DNA from: Pseudomonas arsenicoxydans
GTDB taxonomy: Bacteria; Pseudomonadota; Gammaproteobacteria; Pseudomonadales; Pseudomonadaceae
Reading direction: 5' to 3'
DNA length: 64,000 nucleotides
Assembly (NCBI RefSeq): GCF_006438915.1
Contig: NZ_RCZE01000004.1
Location: 186,001-250,000 of the forward strand
Part shown: piece after piece, positions 47,963 through 55,930 of the stretch
Position numbering within the stretch: position 1 is the stretch's first letter
How the letters are laid out: every line of letters starts with the position of its first letter
Made by a program: the position numbers and the translations under genes
The notes under the pieces: generated by a model
Databases searched by the model: none
The model's input: the letters and a program-made list of their open reading frames with translations, nothing else
What the model was told of the DNA's origin: nothing

Positions 47963-48685
47963 CTATATACCAATGGTCTGTACTTTGGACAGGGCAACAC
48001 TGCCCAGGCCTGCCAGGTTCAGCATCAACTCACCGCCGGTCTGGCTGATGGTCACACTGTTGACGGTTGCCGGCAGGTAAGTCACCAGCGAGGTCGCCTT
48101 GCTGTCGTAAGTTGCGGTCGCTGCAAACTTGTAAGTGCCGGCCTTGGCCACTTCACCCGCATCGTTCTTGCCGTCCCAGATGAAACCGGCGTTGCCGGCT
48201 TGCTGGCTGCCCAGATCGATGGTGCGAACGACTTTGCCATCGGTATCGGTGATCTTGATCGTGACCGGGTTCGTCGAGGCCGGTACGACCGCTGTGCCGT
48301 TGAAACTCTTGGAGGTATCGACCACCGCGGTGTCGGTCTGGGCGACCACCGAACGACCTACCAGCGAAGAAGCCTGCAACGCTTGCGACGAGTTGTAGTT
48401 GCCGGCAATGCCGCTGACCGTATCGTTGAGCGTGGTGATGCCTTCCAGGCTACTGAACTGCGCCAACTGCGCGACGAACGCGCCGTTGTCCTGCGGTTCC
48501 AGCGGGTTCTGGTTTTTAAGCTGGGTCACCAGCAATTGCAGGAAGGCATCTTTGCCCAACGCTTTTTTGCCGGTGGCGCTGCTGGTAGCGGCGGCCAGGC
48601 CGTCGCTGCTGGTGGTGGTCTTGACCGAGGAATTGGCCAAAACATCCTTGAGGCTCAAGCCGCTGGTGGTATCGGTAACACTCAT
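47963..48685 (-). CDS. flgD: flagellar hook-capping protein FlgD
   Basis: 240-residue scaffold that caps the growing hook and leaves when it is complete. N-terminal GKDAFLQLLVTQLKNQNPLEP and QFSSLEGITTLND are FlgD hallmarks; the C-terminus has the FlgD Ig-like part (FIWDGKNDAGEVAKAGTYKF). Third gene of the operon, 15 bp after flgC. Confidence 0.96.
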   Translation of the reverse strand: MSVTDTTSGLSLKDVLANSSVKTTTSSDGLAAATSSATGKKALGKDAFLQLLVTQLKNQNPLEPQDNGAFVAQLAQFSSLEGITTLNDTVSGIAGNYNSSQALQASSLVGRSVVAQTDTAVVDTSKSFNGTAVVPASTNPVTIKITDTDGKVVRTIDLGSQQAGNAGFIWDGKNDAGEVAKAGTYKFAATATYDSKATSLVTYLPATVNSVTISQTGGELMLNLAGLGSVALSKVQTIGI

Positions 48686-48700
48686 CTGAGTCGCCCCTTA

Positions 48701-49144
48701 TCACTGACCGAGGGTCAGGACCTTCTGCATCATGGTTTTGGCGGTGTTCATCATTTCAGCGTTGGTCTGGAACGAACGGCTCGCGGAAATCATGTCGGCC
48801 ATTTCTTCGACGACGTTGACGTTCGGGTAGTAGACGTAGCCCTTGGCATCGGCAGCCGGATGGTTCGGCTCATAGCGTGCTTCAAGGTTGCTCTGGTCTT
48901 CGACCACGCCGAGCACTTGCACGCCTTGACCGGCAGCGTCCTGGCTCTGGAACAGCGAATTGCTGCCGCCGTTCTGGCCGCCCTGGAACATGGTGGCGAA
49001 CACCGGGTGACGGGCGCGATAGGTCTGGTCGATGCTCGACGAGACGGTTTCGGCGTTGGCGATGTTCGAGGCCACGGTGTTCAAGCGAGTGGTTTGCGCA
49101 CTCATGCCGCTACCGGCAATGTTGAAAACACTGGATAGAGACAT
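48701..49144 (-). CDS. flgC: flagellar basal-body rod protein FlgC
   Basis: 147-residue proximal rod protein. N-terminal NIAGSGMSAQTTRLNTVASN and IANAET; C-terminal NVNVVEEMADMISASRSFQT. Exported by the flagellar type III system without a signal peptide. Three bases separate it from flgB. Confidence 0.97.
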   Translation of the reverse strand: MSLSSVFNIAGSGMSAQTTRLNTVASNIANAETVSSSIDQTYRARHPVFATMFQGGQNGGSNSLFQSQDAAGQGVQVLGVVEDQSNLEARYEPNHPAADAKGYVYYPNVNVVEEMADMISASRSFQTNAEMMNTAKTMMQKVLTLGQ

Positions 49145-49147
49145 GAC

Positions 49148-49555
49148 TTACTCTCCGCGAAGGGCTGATACCAGCCCTTTGAATTTGCTGTTGAGCAGGG
49201 TGAAGCTGGCCTGGAAGCCGACGGCGTTTTCCGCGTAGTTCGACTGTTCCAGTTGGGCGTCCACGGTGTTCTGGTCGATCGACGGCTGCATCGGCGTGCG
49301 GTACAGCAGCGACTCGTCGCCATTGCCCAGGCCTTCAGCTTCGATATGACGGCTGTTGGTCATGTTCAAGGCAAAGGTGCCGCCCTTGGTTTTCTCGTTC
49401 TGTGCGGCGAGCACTTTGGAGAAGTCCAGATCCCGAGCCTTGTAGTTCGGGGTGTCGGCGTTGGCGATGTTGTTGGCCAGGACTTCGGCACGCTGAGCGC
49501 GGAAGCCCAGGGCTTGTTCGTGGATACCGAGCGCTTTATCGAAGCTGATGCTCAT
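49148..49555 (-). CDS. flgB: flagellar basal-body rod protein FlgB
   Basis: 135-residue proximal rod protein, first gene of flgBCDE. Motifs: ALGFRAQRAEVLANNIANAD, TPNYKARDLDF. The ATG at 49555 fits homologs; the long open frame upstream runs through promoter and repeat. Preceded by a perfect sigma-54 element, consistent with FleQ/FleR-class flagellar control. Confidence 0.96.
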   Translation of the reverse strand: MSISFDKALGIHEQALGFRAQRAEVLANNIANADTPNYKARDLDFSKVLAAQNEKTKGGTFALNMTNSRHIEAEGLGNGDESLLYRTPMQPSIDQNTVDAQLEQSNYAENAVGFQASFTLLNSKFKGLVSALRGE

Positions 49556-49600
49556 GTCGGGAAACCTTCGGGTGACCTGATTTTTCGTAACAGAGACATA

Positions 49601-49615
49601 GCAAGCGGCGTGCCA
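49601..49615 (-). promoter_or_regulatory. sigma-54 promoter of flgBCDE
   Basis: Minus-strand TGGCACGCCGCTTGC: perfect TGGCAC-N5-TTGC, with the -12 GC ~46 bp before the flgB ATG. The 364-bp gap 49556-49919 also holds two terminators and a REP doublet. Confidence 0.9.
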
Positions 49616-49619
49616 AATC

Positions 49620-49642
49620 GAAAAACCCCGGAAACCGGGGCT
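49620..49642 (-). terminator. hairpin with T-run just upstream of the flgB promoter
   Basis: CCCCGG-AAA-CCGGGG, with TTTTT following on the minus strand. It would stop read-through from cheR only five bases before the sigma-54 element. Confidence 0.75.
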
Positions 49643-49740
49643 TTGCTGGGAGTGGCAAGGGCGGCAATGCCAGAAAAGCGGCAAACGATTTCCGCTGGAT
49701 GCCGCTTTTCTGCCGCTTTCCCACGGGCAACGCAGATCCA

Positions 49741-49835
49741 AATGTGGGAGCGGGCTTGCTCGCGAAGGCGTCGTGTCAGTCGACATCTACTTTGAATGAC
49801 ACACCGCCTTCGCGAGCAAGCCCGCTCCCACATTT
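49741..49835. repeat. REP doublet (inverted pair)
   Basis: TGTGGGAGCGGGCTTGCTCG and its complement, ~45 bp apart; orientation opposite to most copies in the window. Between cheR and flgB. Confidence 0.9.
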
Positions 49836-49867
49836 GAATTGGGGTGTTGGCGGGAAATCATCAGGCA

Positions 49868-49905
49868 TAAAAAAACGGGAGCCCCTGAGGTCTCCCGTTT
49901 TTTGT
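49868..49905 (-). terminator. rho-independent terminator of cheV-cheR
   Basis: On the minus strand ACGGGAGACCTCAGGGGCTC then CCGTTTTTTT: stem ACGGGAG/CTCCCGT, 15 bp after the cheR stop. Confidence 0.9.
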
Positions 49906-49919
49906 GTGCCGCCAACGAA

Positions 49920-50747
49920 TCACTTCGCCTGGTAAATGATCCCCGGGCTGCACTGGACCATCTGGTAATGATCCGGCAAACCGTTCAGCGCTTCAGACGC
50001 ACCGAGGAACAGATAGCCGCCCGGCTTGAGCGTGCTGTGAATGCGCAACAGGATGTCTTTCTTCACCTCGGCGGAGAAGTAGATCAGCACGTTGCGGCAG
50101 AACACGATGTCGAACTTGCCCAAGGCCGCGTAACTGTCCAGCAGGTTGAACGAACGAAACTCCACACGGCTCTTGATCGGCGCCTTGATCGCCCAGCGTC
50201 CCGGCCCTTTCGGATCGAAGTAACGCTGCAGGCGCTCGGGCGACAGGCCACGGCCGATTGCCAGGCTGTCGTACTCGCCGGTCTTGCAGTTGGTCAGCAT
50301 GGTGCCGGACAGATCGGTGGCCACAATCTGCGCCCCCATCTTCAACTGACCCATGTTGACGCGCTCGAACTCATCGATGGACATCGACAGCGAGTACGGT
50401 TCCTGACCCGACGAACAGGCCGCCGACCAGATCCGCAAGCGCTGGCCGGGTGCGGCCTTGATCGCTTCCGGCAACACCTTGTTCTTCAAGACCTCAAACG
50501 GATAGGTGTCACGAAACCACAGGGTTTCGTTGGTGGTCATCGCGTCCACCACCATCTCGCGCAAACCGCTGCGTGGCTGGGTCTGGATGCGCTGGACCAG
50601 CTCACCCAGGGATTTGATGCCTTGCTGTTCCATCAGTTTGTTGAGACGGCTCGAGACCAGGTACTGCTTGTTTTCACCGAGCAAAATGCCACAGGCTTTT
50701 TCCAGGAAGACCCGGAACTGTTCGAAATCCAAATTACCCGTAGACAA
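49920..50747 (-). CDS. cheR: chemotaxis protein methyltransferase CheR
   Basis: Methylates glutamates of chemoreceptors with SAM. 275 residues: N-terminal helical domain (LEKACGILLGENKQYLVSSR) and SAM-binding domain (RIWSAACSSGQEPYSLSM; DIVFCRNVLIYF). The start is TTG at 50747, inferred because the protein from there (STGNLDFEQFRVF) matches the family N-terminus and AGAGG lies seven to eight bases upstream. Downstream of cheV, gap 46 bp. Confidence 0.93.
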   Translation of the reverse strand: MSTGNLDFEQFRVFLEKACGILLGENKQYLVSSRLNKLMEQQGIKSLGELVQRIQTQPRSGLREMVVDAMTTNETLWFRDTYPFEVLKNKVLPEAIKAAPGQRLRIWSAACSSGQEPYSLSMSIDEFERVNMGQLKMGAQIVATDLSGTMLTNCKTGEYDSLAIGRGLSPERLQRYFDPKGPGRWAIKAPIKSRVEFRSFNLLDSYAALGKFDIVFCRNVLIYFSAEVKKDILLRIHSTLKPGGYLFLGASEALNGLPDHYQMVQCSPGIIYQAK

Positions 50748-50793
50748 AGATGCCGCCTCTTAAATCGTGTTGACCACCAGGGGCAGAAGGCCC

Positions 50794-51726
50794 CTAGCTG
50801 ATATCTGCTGCTTTGATCCGGTCGACTACCCGGGATGCCAGGTCATCAGGACGGAACTTGGCAAGGAAGTCATCGGCACCGACTTTCTTGACCATCGCCT
50901 GATTGAATACCCCGGACAACGAAGTATGCAGGATGATATGAAGCTTTTGCATGCGCGGGTCGTTGCGGATCTCGGCCGTGAGGGTGTACCCGTCCATTTC
51001 CGGCATCTCGATGTCGGAAATCATCATCAGGAACTCTTCTTCCGGCTTTTTCCCTTCATCGACCAGCTTTTTCAGATAGTCCAGCGCTTGCTTGCCGTCG
51101 TTCAACGCCACCACTTCGACACCGACCGTTTGCAGGCAACGGGTCACCTGCTTGCGCGCCACCGACGAGTCATCAACGGTCAAGACCTTCAAGGACAGGG
51201 CCTTGTGCTGAGTTTCGACATCGACCACGCCCACCGAAATCGCTTCCGGGGTTGGCGCCACTTCTGCCAGCACTTTCTCGACGTCGATGATTTCGACTAA
51301 CTGATTGTCGACCCGAGTCACAGCCGTCAGGTAATGATCGCGCCCCGTACCCTTGGGTGGTGGATGAATCTCTTCCCAGTTCATGTTGACGATGCGTTCC
51401 ACCGAGCGCACAAGGAAACCCTGGGTCTTGGTGTTGTACTCCGTGATGATCACGAACGGATTGCTTTGATCTTTCAGCGCGCCGGAGCCGGTCGCCATGG
51501 CCAGATCAAGAATCGGAATGGTCGCCCCCCGGATATTTGCCACACCGCACACGACAGGACTGGATTTTGGCATCAGCGTGAGTTTTGGGCATTGCAGCAC
51601 TTCCCGAACCTTGAACACGTTGATCCCATAGAGCTGCTGGCCGTCGAGACGGAACAACAGCAGCTCCAGGCGATTCTGCCCTACCAGTTGCGTGCGCTGG
51701 TTTACCGCATCCATTACACCAGCCAT
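50794..51726 (-). CDS. cheV: chemotaxis coupling protein CheV
   Basis: 310 residues: CheW-like domain (~20-160, LLFRLDGQQLYGINVFKVRE, NIRGATIPILDL) and C-terminal receiver (~180-305, MISDIEMPEMDGYTL with the acceptor Asp, DDFLAKF). Couples receptors to CheA and can act as a phosphate sink. TAGGAG sits ahead of the ATG at 51726. First gene of cheV-cheR, divergent from flgA. Confidence 0.95.
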   Translation of the reverse strand: MAGVMDAVNQRTQLVGQNRLELLLFRLDGQQLYGINVFKVREVLQCPKLTLMPKSSPVVCGVANIRGATIPILDLAMATGSGALKDQSNPFVIITEYNTKTQGFLVRSVERIVNMNWEEIHPPPKGTGRDHYLTAVTRVDNQLVEIIDVEKVLAEVAPTPEAISVGVVDVETQHKALSLKVLTVDDSSVARKQVTRCLQTVGVEVVALNDGKQALDYLKKLVDEGKKPEEEFLMMISDIEMPEMDGYTLTAEIRNDPRMQKLHIILHTSLSGVFNQAMVKKVGADDFLAKFRPDDLASRVVDRIKAADIS

Positions 51727-51781
51727 GCACAGACTCCTACACCAACGCTTAAGTGTGTTGCGACGCACGTTCATTGCTAAA

Positions 51782-51796
51782 CGGCACGGCGCTTGC
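51782..51796 (+). promoter_or_regulatory. sigma-54-like element at the flgA start
   Basis: CGGCACGGCGCTTGC: one mismatch to TGGCAC-N5-TTGC. The -12 GC (51795-51796) is only 12 bases before the flgA ATG, so the transcript would begin at or next to the start codon. Confidence 0.6.
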
Positions 51797-51808
51797 TTTT
51801 TAACTCTT

Positions 51809-52570
51809 ATGAACACAGAACCGACATTTTTCCGACGCCTGACATCACACGCTCGCCAAGTGCTTTGCACGATGTCGGCCGCCTGCCTGTTCAACGCTGG
51901 CAGCCCTGCCCTTGCTGACGCAGTTACCTTGCCTGACATGCTTATCGGCGTCACTCAGGGCTTTCTTGAGTTCACCGTAGAAGACTATTTGGCGACCAGT
52001 CAAACCGAAGGTCGTTATGAGATCGAGGTCAAACAGCTCGATCCGCGCCTGCGCATGCCCATGTGCGACAAGGAATTGACAGCTTCTCTGGAGAGCCCGG
52101 CGATCCCTATTGGCCGGGTCACGGTCAAGGTTCGTTGCGACAGCAACTCGCCCTGGACGGTGTTCGTGCCCGCTCAAGTCCGCCTGTTTCGCGACGTGGT
52201 CACCACCACCCGGCCTCTCAGGCGAGCCGGCTATATCGAGCCGGGTGACGTCATGCTGCGCGAGCGAGACATCAGCCTGATCGGCCAGGGTTACTTCACC
52301 TCTACGGATCAGACGATTGGACAGAAACTTACCCGACCAACGGTCGCCAATCAGGTGCTGACGCTGGTCCATCTCGAACAAGCCGAAGTCATCTCCAAAG
52401 GCGACCAGGTGGTGATTACCGCCCGCAGTGGTACGCTCAGCGTGCGCATGCCGGGCGAGGCCCTGTCCAATGGCGGGTTGCGTGAACAGATCCGGGTCAA
52501 AAACCTCAACTCCCAACGGGTCATCAAGGCGCAGGTCATGGCGCCGGGCCAGGTGGAAGTGGCCATGTAG
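51809..52570 (+). CDS. flgA: flagellar P-ring assembly chaperone FlgA
   Basis: 253-residue periplasmic protein needed for P-ring formation. A signal-like segment (VLCTMSAACLFNAGSPALAD, ~18-37) is followed by a FlgA domain containing SAF-like motifs (RRAGYIEPGDVMLRERDI; QKLTRPTVANQVLT). No clear ribosome-binding site precedes the ATG at 51809; Met22 at 51872 would still leave a signal peptide. First of flgA-flgM-flgN. Confidence 0.93.
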   Translation: MNTEPTFFRRLTSHARQVLCTMSAACLFNAGSPALADAVTLPDMLIGVTQGFLEFTVEDYLATSQTEGRYEIEVKQLDPRLRMPMCDKELTASLESPAIPIGRVTVKVRCDSNSPWTVFVPAQVRLFRDVVTTTRPLRRAGYIEPGDVMLRERDISLIGQGYFTSTDQTIGQKLTRPTVANQVLTLVHLEQAEVISKGDQVVITARSGTLSVRMPGEALSNGGLREQIRVKNLNSQRVIKAQVMAPGQVEVAM

Positions 52571-52674
52571 AAACTCTGCCCTTGCGAAAACATGGCGCTG
52601 GCCGTGGCTGTTCCCTAAACTGTGCCTCACGCAGGAAATGCGCTGGCGCATGCAGGCTCGTTGATAAATGGGCC

Positions 52675-52701
52675 TAAAGTTTTTGCAGGGAGAGCCGAAA
52701 A
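52675..52701 (+). promoter_or_regulatory. sigma-28 (FliA) promoter of flgM
   Basis: TAAA (52675-52678), 15-base spacer, GCCGAAAA (52694-52701), against consensus TAAA-N15-GCCGATAA. It lies 36 bp before the flgM ATG. Confidence 0.85.
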
Positions 52702-52737
52702 CATGGCAAGCGTCCAAATTCCCAGAGGTTTTTTATC

Positions 52738-53064
52738 ATGGTCATCGATTTCAGCCGTTTGAACAGTTCCTCGTCACTGACCGGCAGTACGCGTACCAGC
52801 GCCAGCAAGGACACTGCCGAAGCCGGCAAATCCGCGCCGCTGAATACCCCGGCCGAACAGGCCAGTACCGCCAAAAGCGGGGAATCGGTACACCTCAGCA
52901 ATGAGGCTCAACAGTTGCAGAAGGTCACTGACAAGCTGCGTGATCAGCCTGCCGTCGACAATGCCCGCGTGGCCGAGTTGAAAGCAGCGATTGCAGATGG
53001 CAGCTATAAAGTCGACAGCAACCGTGTAGCCAGCAAACTGCTCAACTTCGAAGCCCAGCGCTAG
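52738..53064 (+). CDS. flgM: anti-sigma-28 factor FlgM
   Basis: 108-residue inhibitor of FliA, exported through the finished hook. An N-terminal unstructured Ser/Thr-rich part (~5-50) is followed by the FliA-binding helices ([37 protein letters not shown]). It has its own sigma-28 promoter, the usual feedback loop. Confidence 0.95.
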   Translation: MVIDFSRLNSSSSLTGSTRTSASKDTAEAGKSAPLNTPAEQASTAKSGESVHLSNEAQQLQKVTDKLRDQPAVDNARVAELKAAIADGSYKVDSNRVASKLLNFEAQR

Positions 53065-53113
53065 GCCCACGGCCTGCGCCAGGCTTTTGGACGCTTAAAA
53101 CCCAAGGCCAGCC

Positions 53114-53581
53114 ATGCACGACACTAATTTACTGCAACTGATCATCGACGACTTTGCTCCAGCGCAACACTTGCTGGAGTTACTGCAAACCGAGTCCCTC
53201 GCCTTGCATGGTCGCGACATGCCACTGCTCGAAGACATTCTGGCGCGCAAACAGGCAATGATCATTCTGCTCGAACAGCATGGCCGCAAGCGCAGCGAAG
53301 TCCTCGCCAGCCTCAACCTGCCCACCAATCGCAACGGTCTGGAGCAACTCGCCAGCCAATCAAGCGTCGGTGATCAGTTACTGGCGCAAAGCGATGCCCT
53401 GACCGACCTCCTGGCTCAGTGCCAGGCCATCAATGTCAATAATGGTCAGTCGATCCTGATCCAGCAGGCCGCCACGGCCAATCAGCTGAAGATCCTCACC
53501 GGTGGCGAACCACCCGCGCTTTACGATGCCCGCGGATCAACCGCCAAGCTAGCGAAGCCGCGCCCGCTCAGTCAGGCGTGA
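53114..53581 (+). CDS. flgN: flagellar export chaperone FlgN
   Basis: 155-residue helical chaperone for the hook-associated proteins FlgK and FlgL. N-terminal LLQLIIDDFAPAQHLLELLQ is typical; the C-terminus (LTGGEPPALYDARGSTA) carries the substrate-binding tail. 49 bp after flgM. Confidence 0.92.
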   Translation: MHDTNLLQLIIDDFAPAQHLLELLQTESLALHGRDMPLLEDILARKQAMIILLEQHGRKRSEVLASLNLPTNRNGLEQLASQSSVGDQLLAQSDALTDLLAQCQAINVNNGQSILIQQAATANQLKILTGGEPPALYDARGSTAKLAKPRPLSQA

Positions 53582-53673
53582 ACCTGTTGATGAGTTCGCA
53601 CTTTCAAGACGCGTCAGATGCTGGCAGTATGCTGGCCATGCGCAGTCATATTTTGTCCGGAGAACGATGAACC

Positions 53674-54420
53674 GTGTCCAATGCCTTAACCGCGGAAGAT
53701 GCTCCGCAGCCACCCAAGGTGCTCTCCACGCCCATGGAGATCGCGGGTAATCTGCGTCAGCTGCAAGAAAGCCATGACCCGCTGATCATTACGTTTCACG
53801 AACGTAACCAGCGCTTCCAGAGCTATCTGGTTGAGGTTGATCGTGACAACAACACGATTGCCCTGGACGAAATGGTGCCCCGCGATGGCGAACGCTATCT
53901 GCTGGCGGGCGAATCGTTTCGGGTCGAAGGCTTCCACGACGGCGTGCGCATCGCCTGGGAAAGCAACGGCCCACTGAGCATCGACGAATTCAGCAACACA
54001 CGCTGCTATCGCGGCAAACTCCCTGATGAGGTCGTCTACCACCAGCGCCGCAACGCCTTCCGGGCTGCATTGAAACTGGCGCAATTGGTTAACGTCGAAC
54101 TGGGCGGTGAAAAGCTCAAGTTCCCCGTCAACGGCAAGCTGCTGGATATCTCCGCCACTGGCTGCAAGCTGCGCTTTGACGGCGACATCACCGGCCGACT
54201 GCAGTTGGGCCAGGTCTACGACCGCTTCGTCGCCGACCTGCCCTTCGGCAGCATGACCACCCCGGTGGAACTGCGTTACCTGCACTTCGAAGAAAGAATC
54301 TCCACCACCTTCGCCGGCATTCGTTTTCACAACATGAGCGGGCTGGTGCAGCGTCAGGTCGAGCGTTTCGTATATCAGTTGCAGCGTGAAGCTCGGCGCT
54401 TCGACAAAGACGATTTCTGA
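53674..54420 (+). CDS. ycgR: c-di-GMP-binding flagellar brake protein YcgR
   Basis: 248 residues: N-terminal YcgR/PilZN domain (~15-125) and C-terminal PilZ domain (~130-240) with c-di-GMP-binding motifs RRNAFR and [11 protein letters not shown] (D-x-S-x-x-G). Binding c-di-GMP slows the flagellar motor. The start is GTG at 53674, 11 bases after GGAG; the nearer ATG is out of frame. Follows flgN. Confidence 0.94.
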   Translation: MSNALTAEDAPQPPKVLSTPMEIAGNLRQLQESHDPLIITFHERNQRFQSYLVEVDRDNNTIALDEMVPRDGERYLLAGESFRVEGFHDGVRIAWESNGPLSIDEFSNTRCYRGKLPDEVVYHQRRNAFRAALKLAQLVNVELGGEKLKFPVNGKLLDISATGCKLRFDGDITGRLQLGQVYDRFVADLPFGSMTTPVELRYLHFEERISTTFAGIRFHNMSGLVQRQVERFVYQLQREARRFDKDDF

Positions 54421-54436
54421 TACAACGCCTCAACAC

Positions 54437-54475
54437 AAAAACGGGCAGTCCCTTGCGGTGACTGCCCGTTTTTTT
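54437..54475. terminator. bidirectional terminator between ycgR and the MFS gene
   Basis: AAAAACGGGCAGTC and its complement with a short loop, then TTTTTTT on the plus strand and TTTTT on the minus strand. Confidence 0.92.
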
Positions 54476-54487
54476 ATGCATCAACTA

Positions 54488-55861
54488 TCAGGGCCTGGCT
54501 TCCGTGAAGCTTTGTTCGCGCCCTGCGTCCGGGTCTTCCGGTGGCGTCGGCTCACCTTCCATCTCCACTTCTGGTTCCGGCTCCGCTTCCGGATGCGGCG
54601 GACTGTGCATCTGCTCTTGAACGATCTGCTCGTCGACACGCGGGTCAAGGCACACCACCAGCGGCGAGCTCGACATGCTGTCCGGCATCGCGACGTGATG
54701 CAGCGGCGCATCGTCGACCTGGTGCAGGTTGGTCACCGCTTTCGGACGGATCCGCCACACCAGCACCAACGCGAAGAAACTGAAAAACGCATAGAGCATG
54801 TGGCTGCCGAACAGCTTCATCAGCACCCCGGCGACCAGCGGCCCGATGCTGGCGCCGACACCGTAGGTCACCAGCAGCATCGCCGTCAGCGAAACCCGGC
54901 GATCACCTTCGACATGGTCATTGGAGAACGCCACTGCCAACGGATACAGGCAGAACTGCACCAGCGAACAGAGGAACCCGGAGATGAACAACACCTCCAG
55001 CGGCACCTTCTGCAGAATCGCCAACGGCAACGCGGCCAGTGCCAGGCTGAAGGCAAAACAGCGAATCAACAGCGCCCGGTCATAACGGTCGGACAGCCAA
55101 CCCAGCGGCCACTGCACCAGCAGGCCGGCAAAGATGCAGCTACCCATGAACAGGCCAACCTGCTCGGTGGACAACCCCTGCTGGGACGCATACAGCGGCG
55201 CCAGACCGTAGAACGAACCGACGATCAGCCCCGCCCCCAACACCGTACTCAACGACTGCGGCACGCGCTTGATGAAGAAGCGCGGCTCCATTGGCGCGGG
55301 GTGCAACGGCGCCGGGTGAATCCGTCGAGTCAGGGCCACCGGCACCAGGCACAGGGCGAAGCACAAGGCGACCAGCATCAACAGTTCCAGGCCCAGGCTT
55401 GGGTGCATGACCAGTATCAGCTGCCCCAGCACCAACCCCAGGTAGGAAGCGATCATGTAGCCGCTGAAGACCATGCCGCGCTGCTTGGCATCGGCCTGCT
55501 CGTTGAGCCAGCTCTCGATGACCATGTACTGGCACATCATGCCCAGGCCGACGATCACCCGCAGGAACAGCCAGGCCGGCAGCCAGTCGATCAATCCATG
55601 ACCGAGCACCGCCGCACCGACGATACCGGCACACGCGGCATAGGCCCGAATATGCCCGACCCGGGCGATCAATCGGTGACCGATCTTGCCGCCCAGCACC
55701 AGGCCGAAATAGTTGGCCGCCATCAACGCACCGACCCACAAGCTGTCGACGTGATCGGCCGCCAGGCGCAAGGCCAGGTAAGTGCTCAAGAGGCCCGAGC
55801 CGATCAACATCATCAGCGAGGCGAAATACAGCGCTCGAAAGGATTTCCAGATTTGGCGCAT
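54488..55861 (-). CDS. MFS transporter with acidic C-terminal tail
   Basis: 457 residues, 12 predicted membrane segments (to ~385), major facilitator superfamily of the YcaD type (AANYFGLVLGGKIGHRLI; GWLSDRYDRALLIR between the halves). Substrate unknown. After the last segment comes a ~70-residue cytoplasmic tail rich in Glu and Pro (HPEAEPEPEVEMEGEPTPPE). Conserved next to ycgR and the glutamine synthetase gene, as in P. aeruginosa from memory. Confidence 0.88.
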   Translation of the reverse strand: MRQIWKSFRALYFASLMMLIGSGLLSTYLALRLAADHVDSLWVGALMAANYFGLVLGGKIGHRLIARVGHIRAYAACAGIVGAAVLGHGLIDWLPAWLFLRVIVGLGMMCQYMVIESWLNEQADAKQRGMVFSGYMIASYLGLVLGQLILVMHPSLGLELLMLVALCFALCLVPVALTRRIHPAPLHPAPMEPRFFIKRVPQSLSTVLGAGLIVGSFYGLAPLYASQQGLSTEQVGLFMGSCIFAGLLVQWPLGWLSDRYDRALLIRCFAFSLALAALPLAILQKVPLEVLFISGFLCSLVQFCLYPLAVAFSNDHVEGDRRVSLTAMLLVTYGVGASIGPLVAGVLMKLFGSHMLYAFFSFFALVLVWRIRPKAVTNLHQVDDAPLHHVAMPDSMSSSPLVVCLDPRVDEQIVQEQMHSPPHPEAEPEPEVEMEGEPTPPEDPDAGREQSFTEARP

Positions 55862-55930
55862 CGGCGTTCCGAGCGGCTCCTTGCAGTGAAGATCAGGCTA
55901 CCGAAACGATAGCCCGAAGACGACGAAGCG

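Noticed and set aside
27604..49835. CRISPR-like regularly repeated elements
   Set aside because: The repeats are dispersed between genes as inverted pairs, not direct repeats with regular spacers; no cas genes.
54386..55912. Open frame of 508 codons opposite the MFS gene
   Set aside because: Runs through the ycgR end and a terminator; Gln/His/Arg-rich shadow of the transporter.
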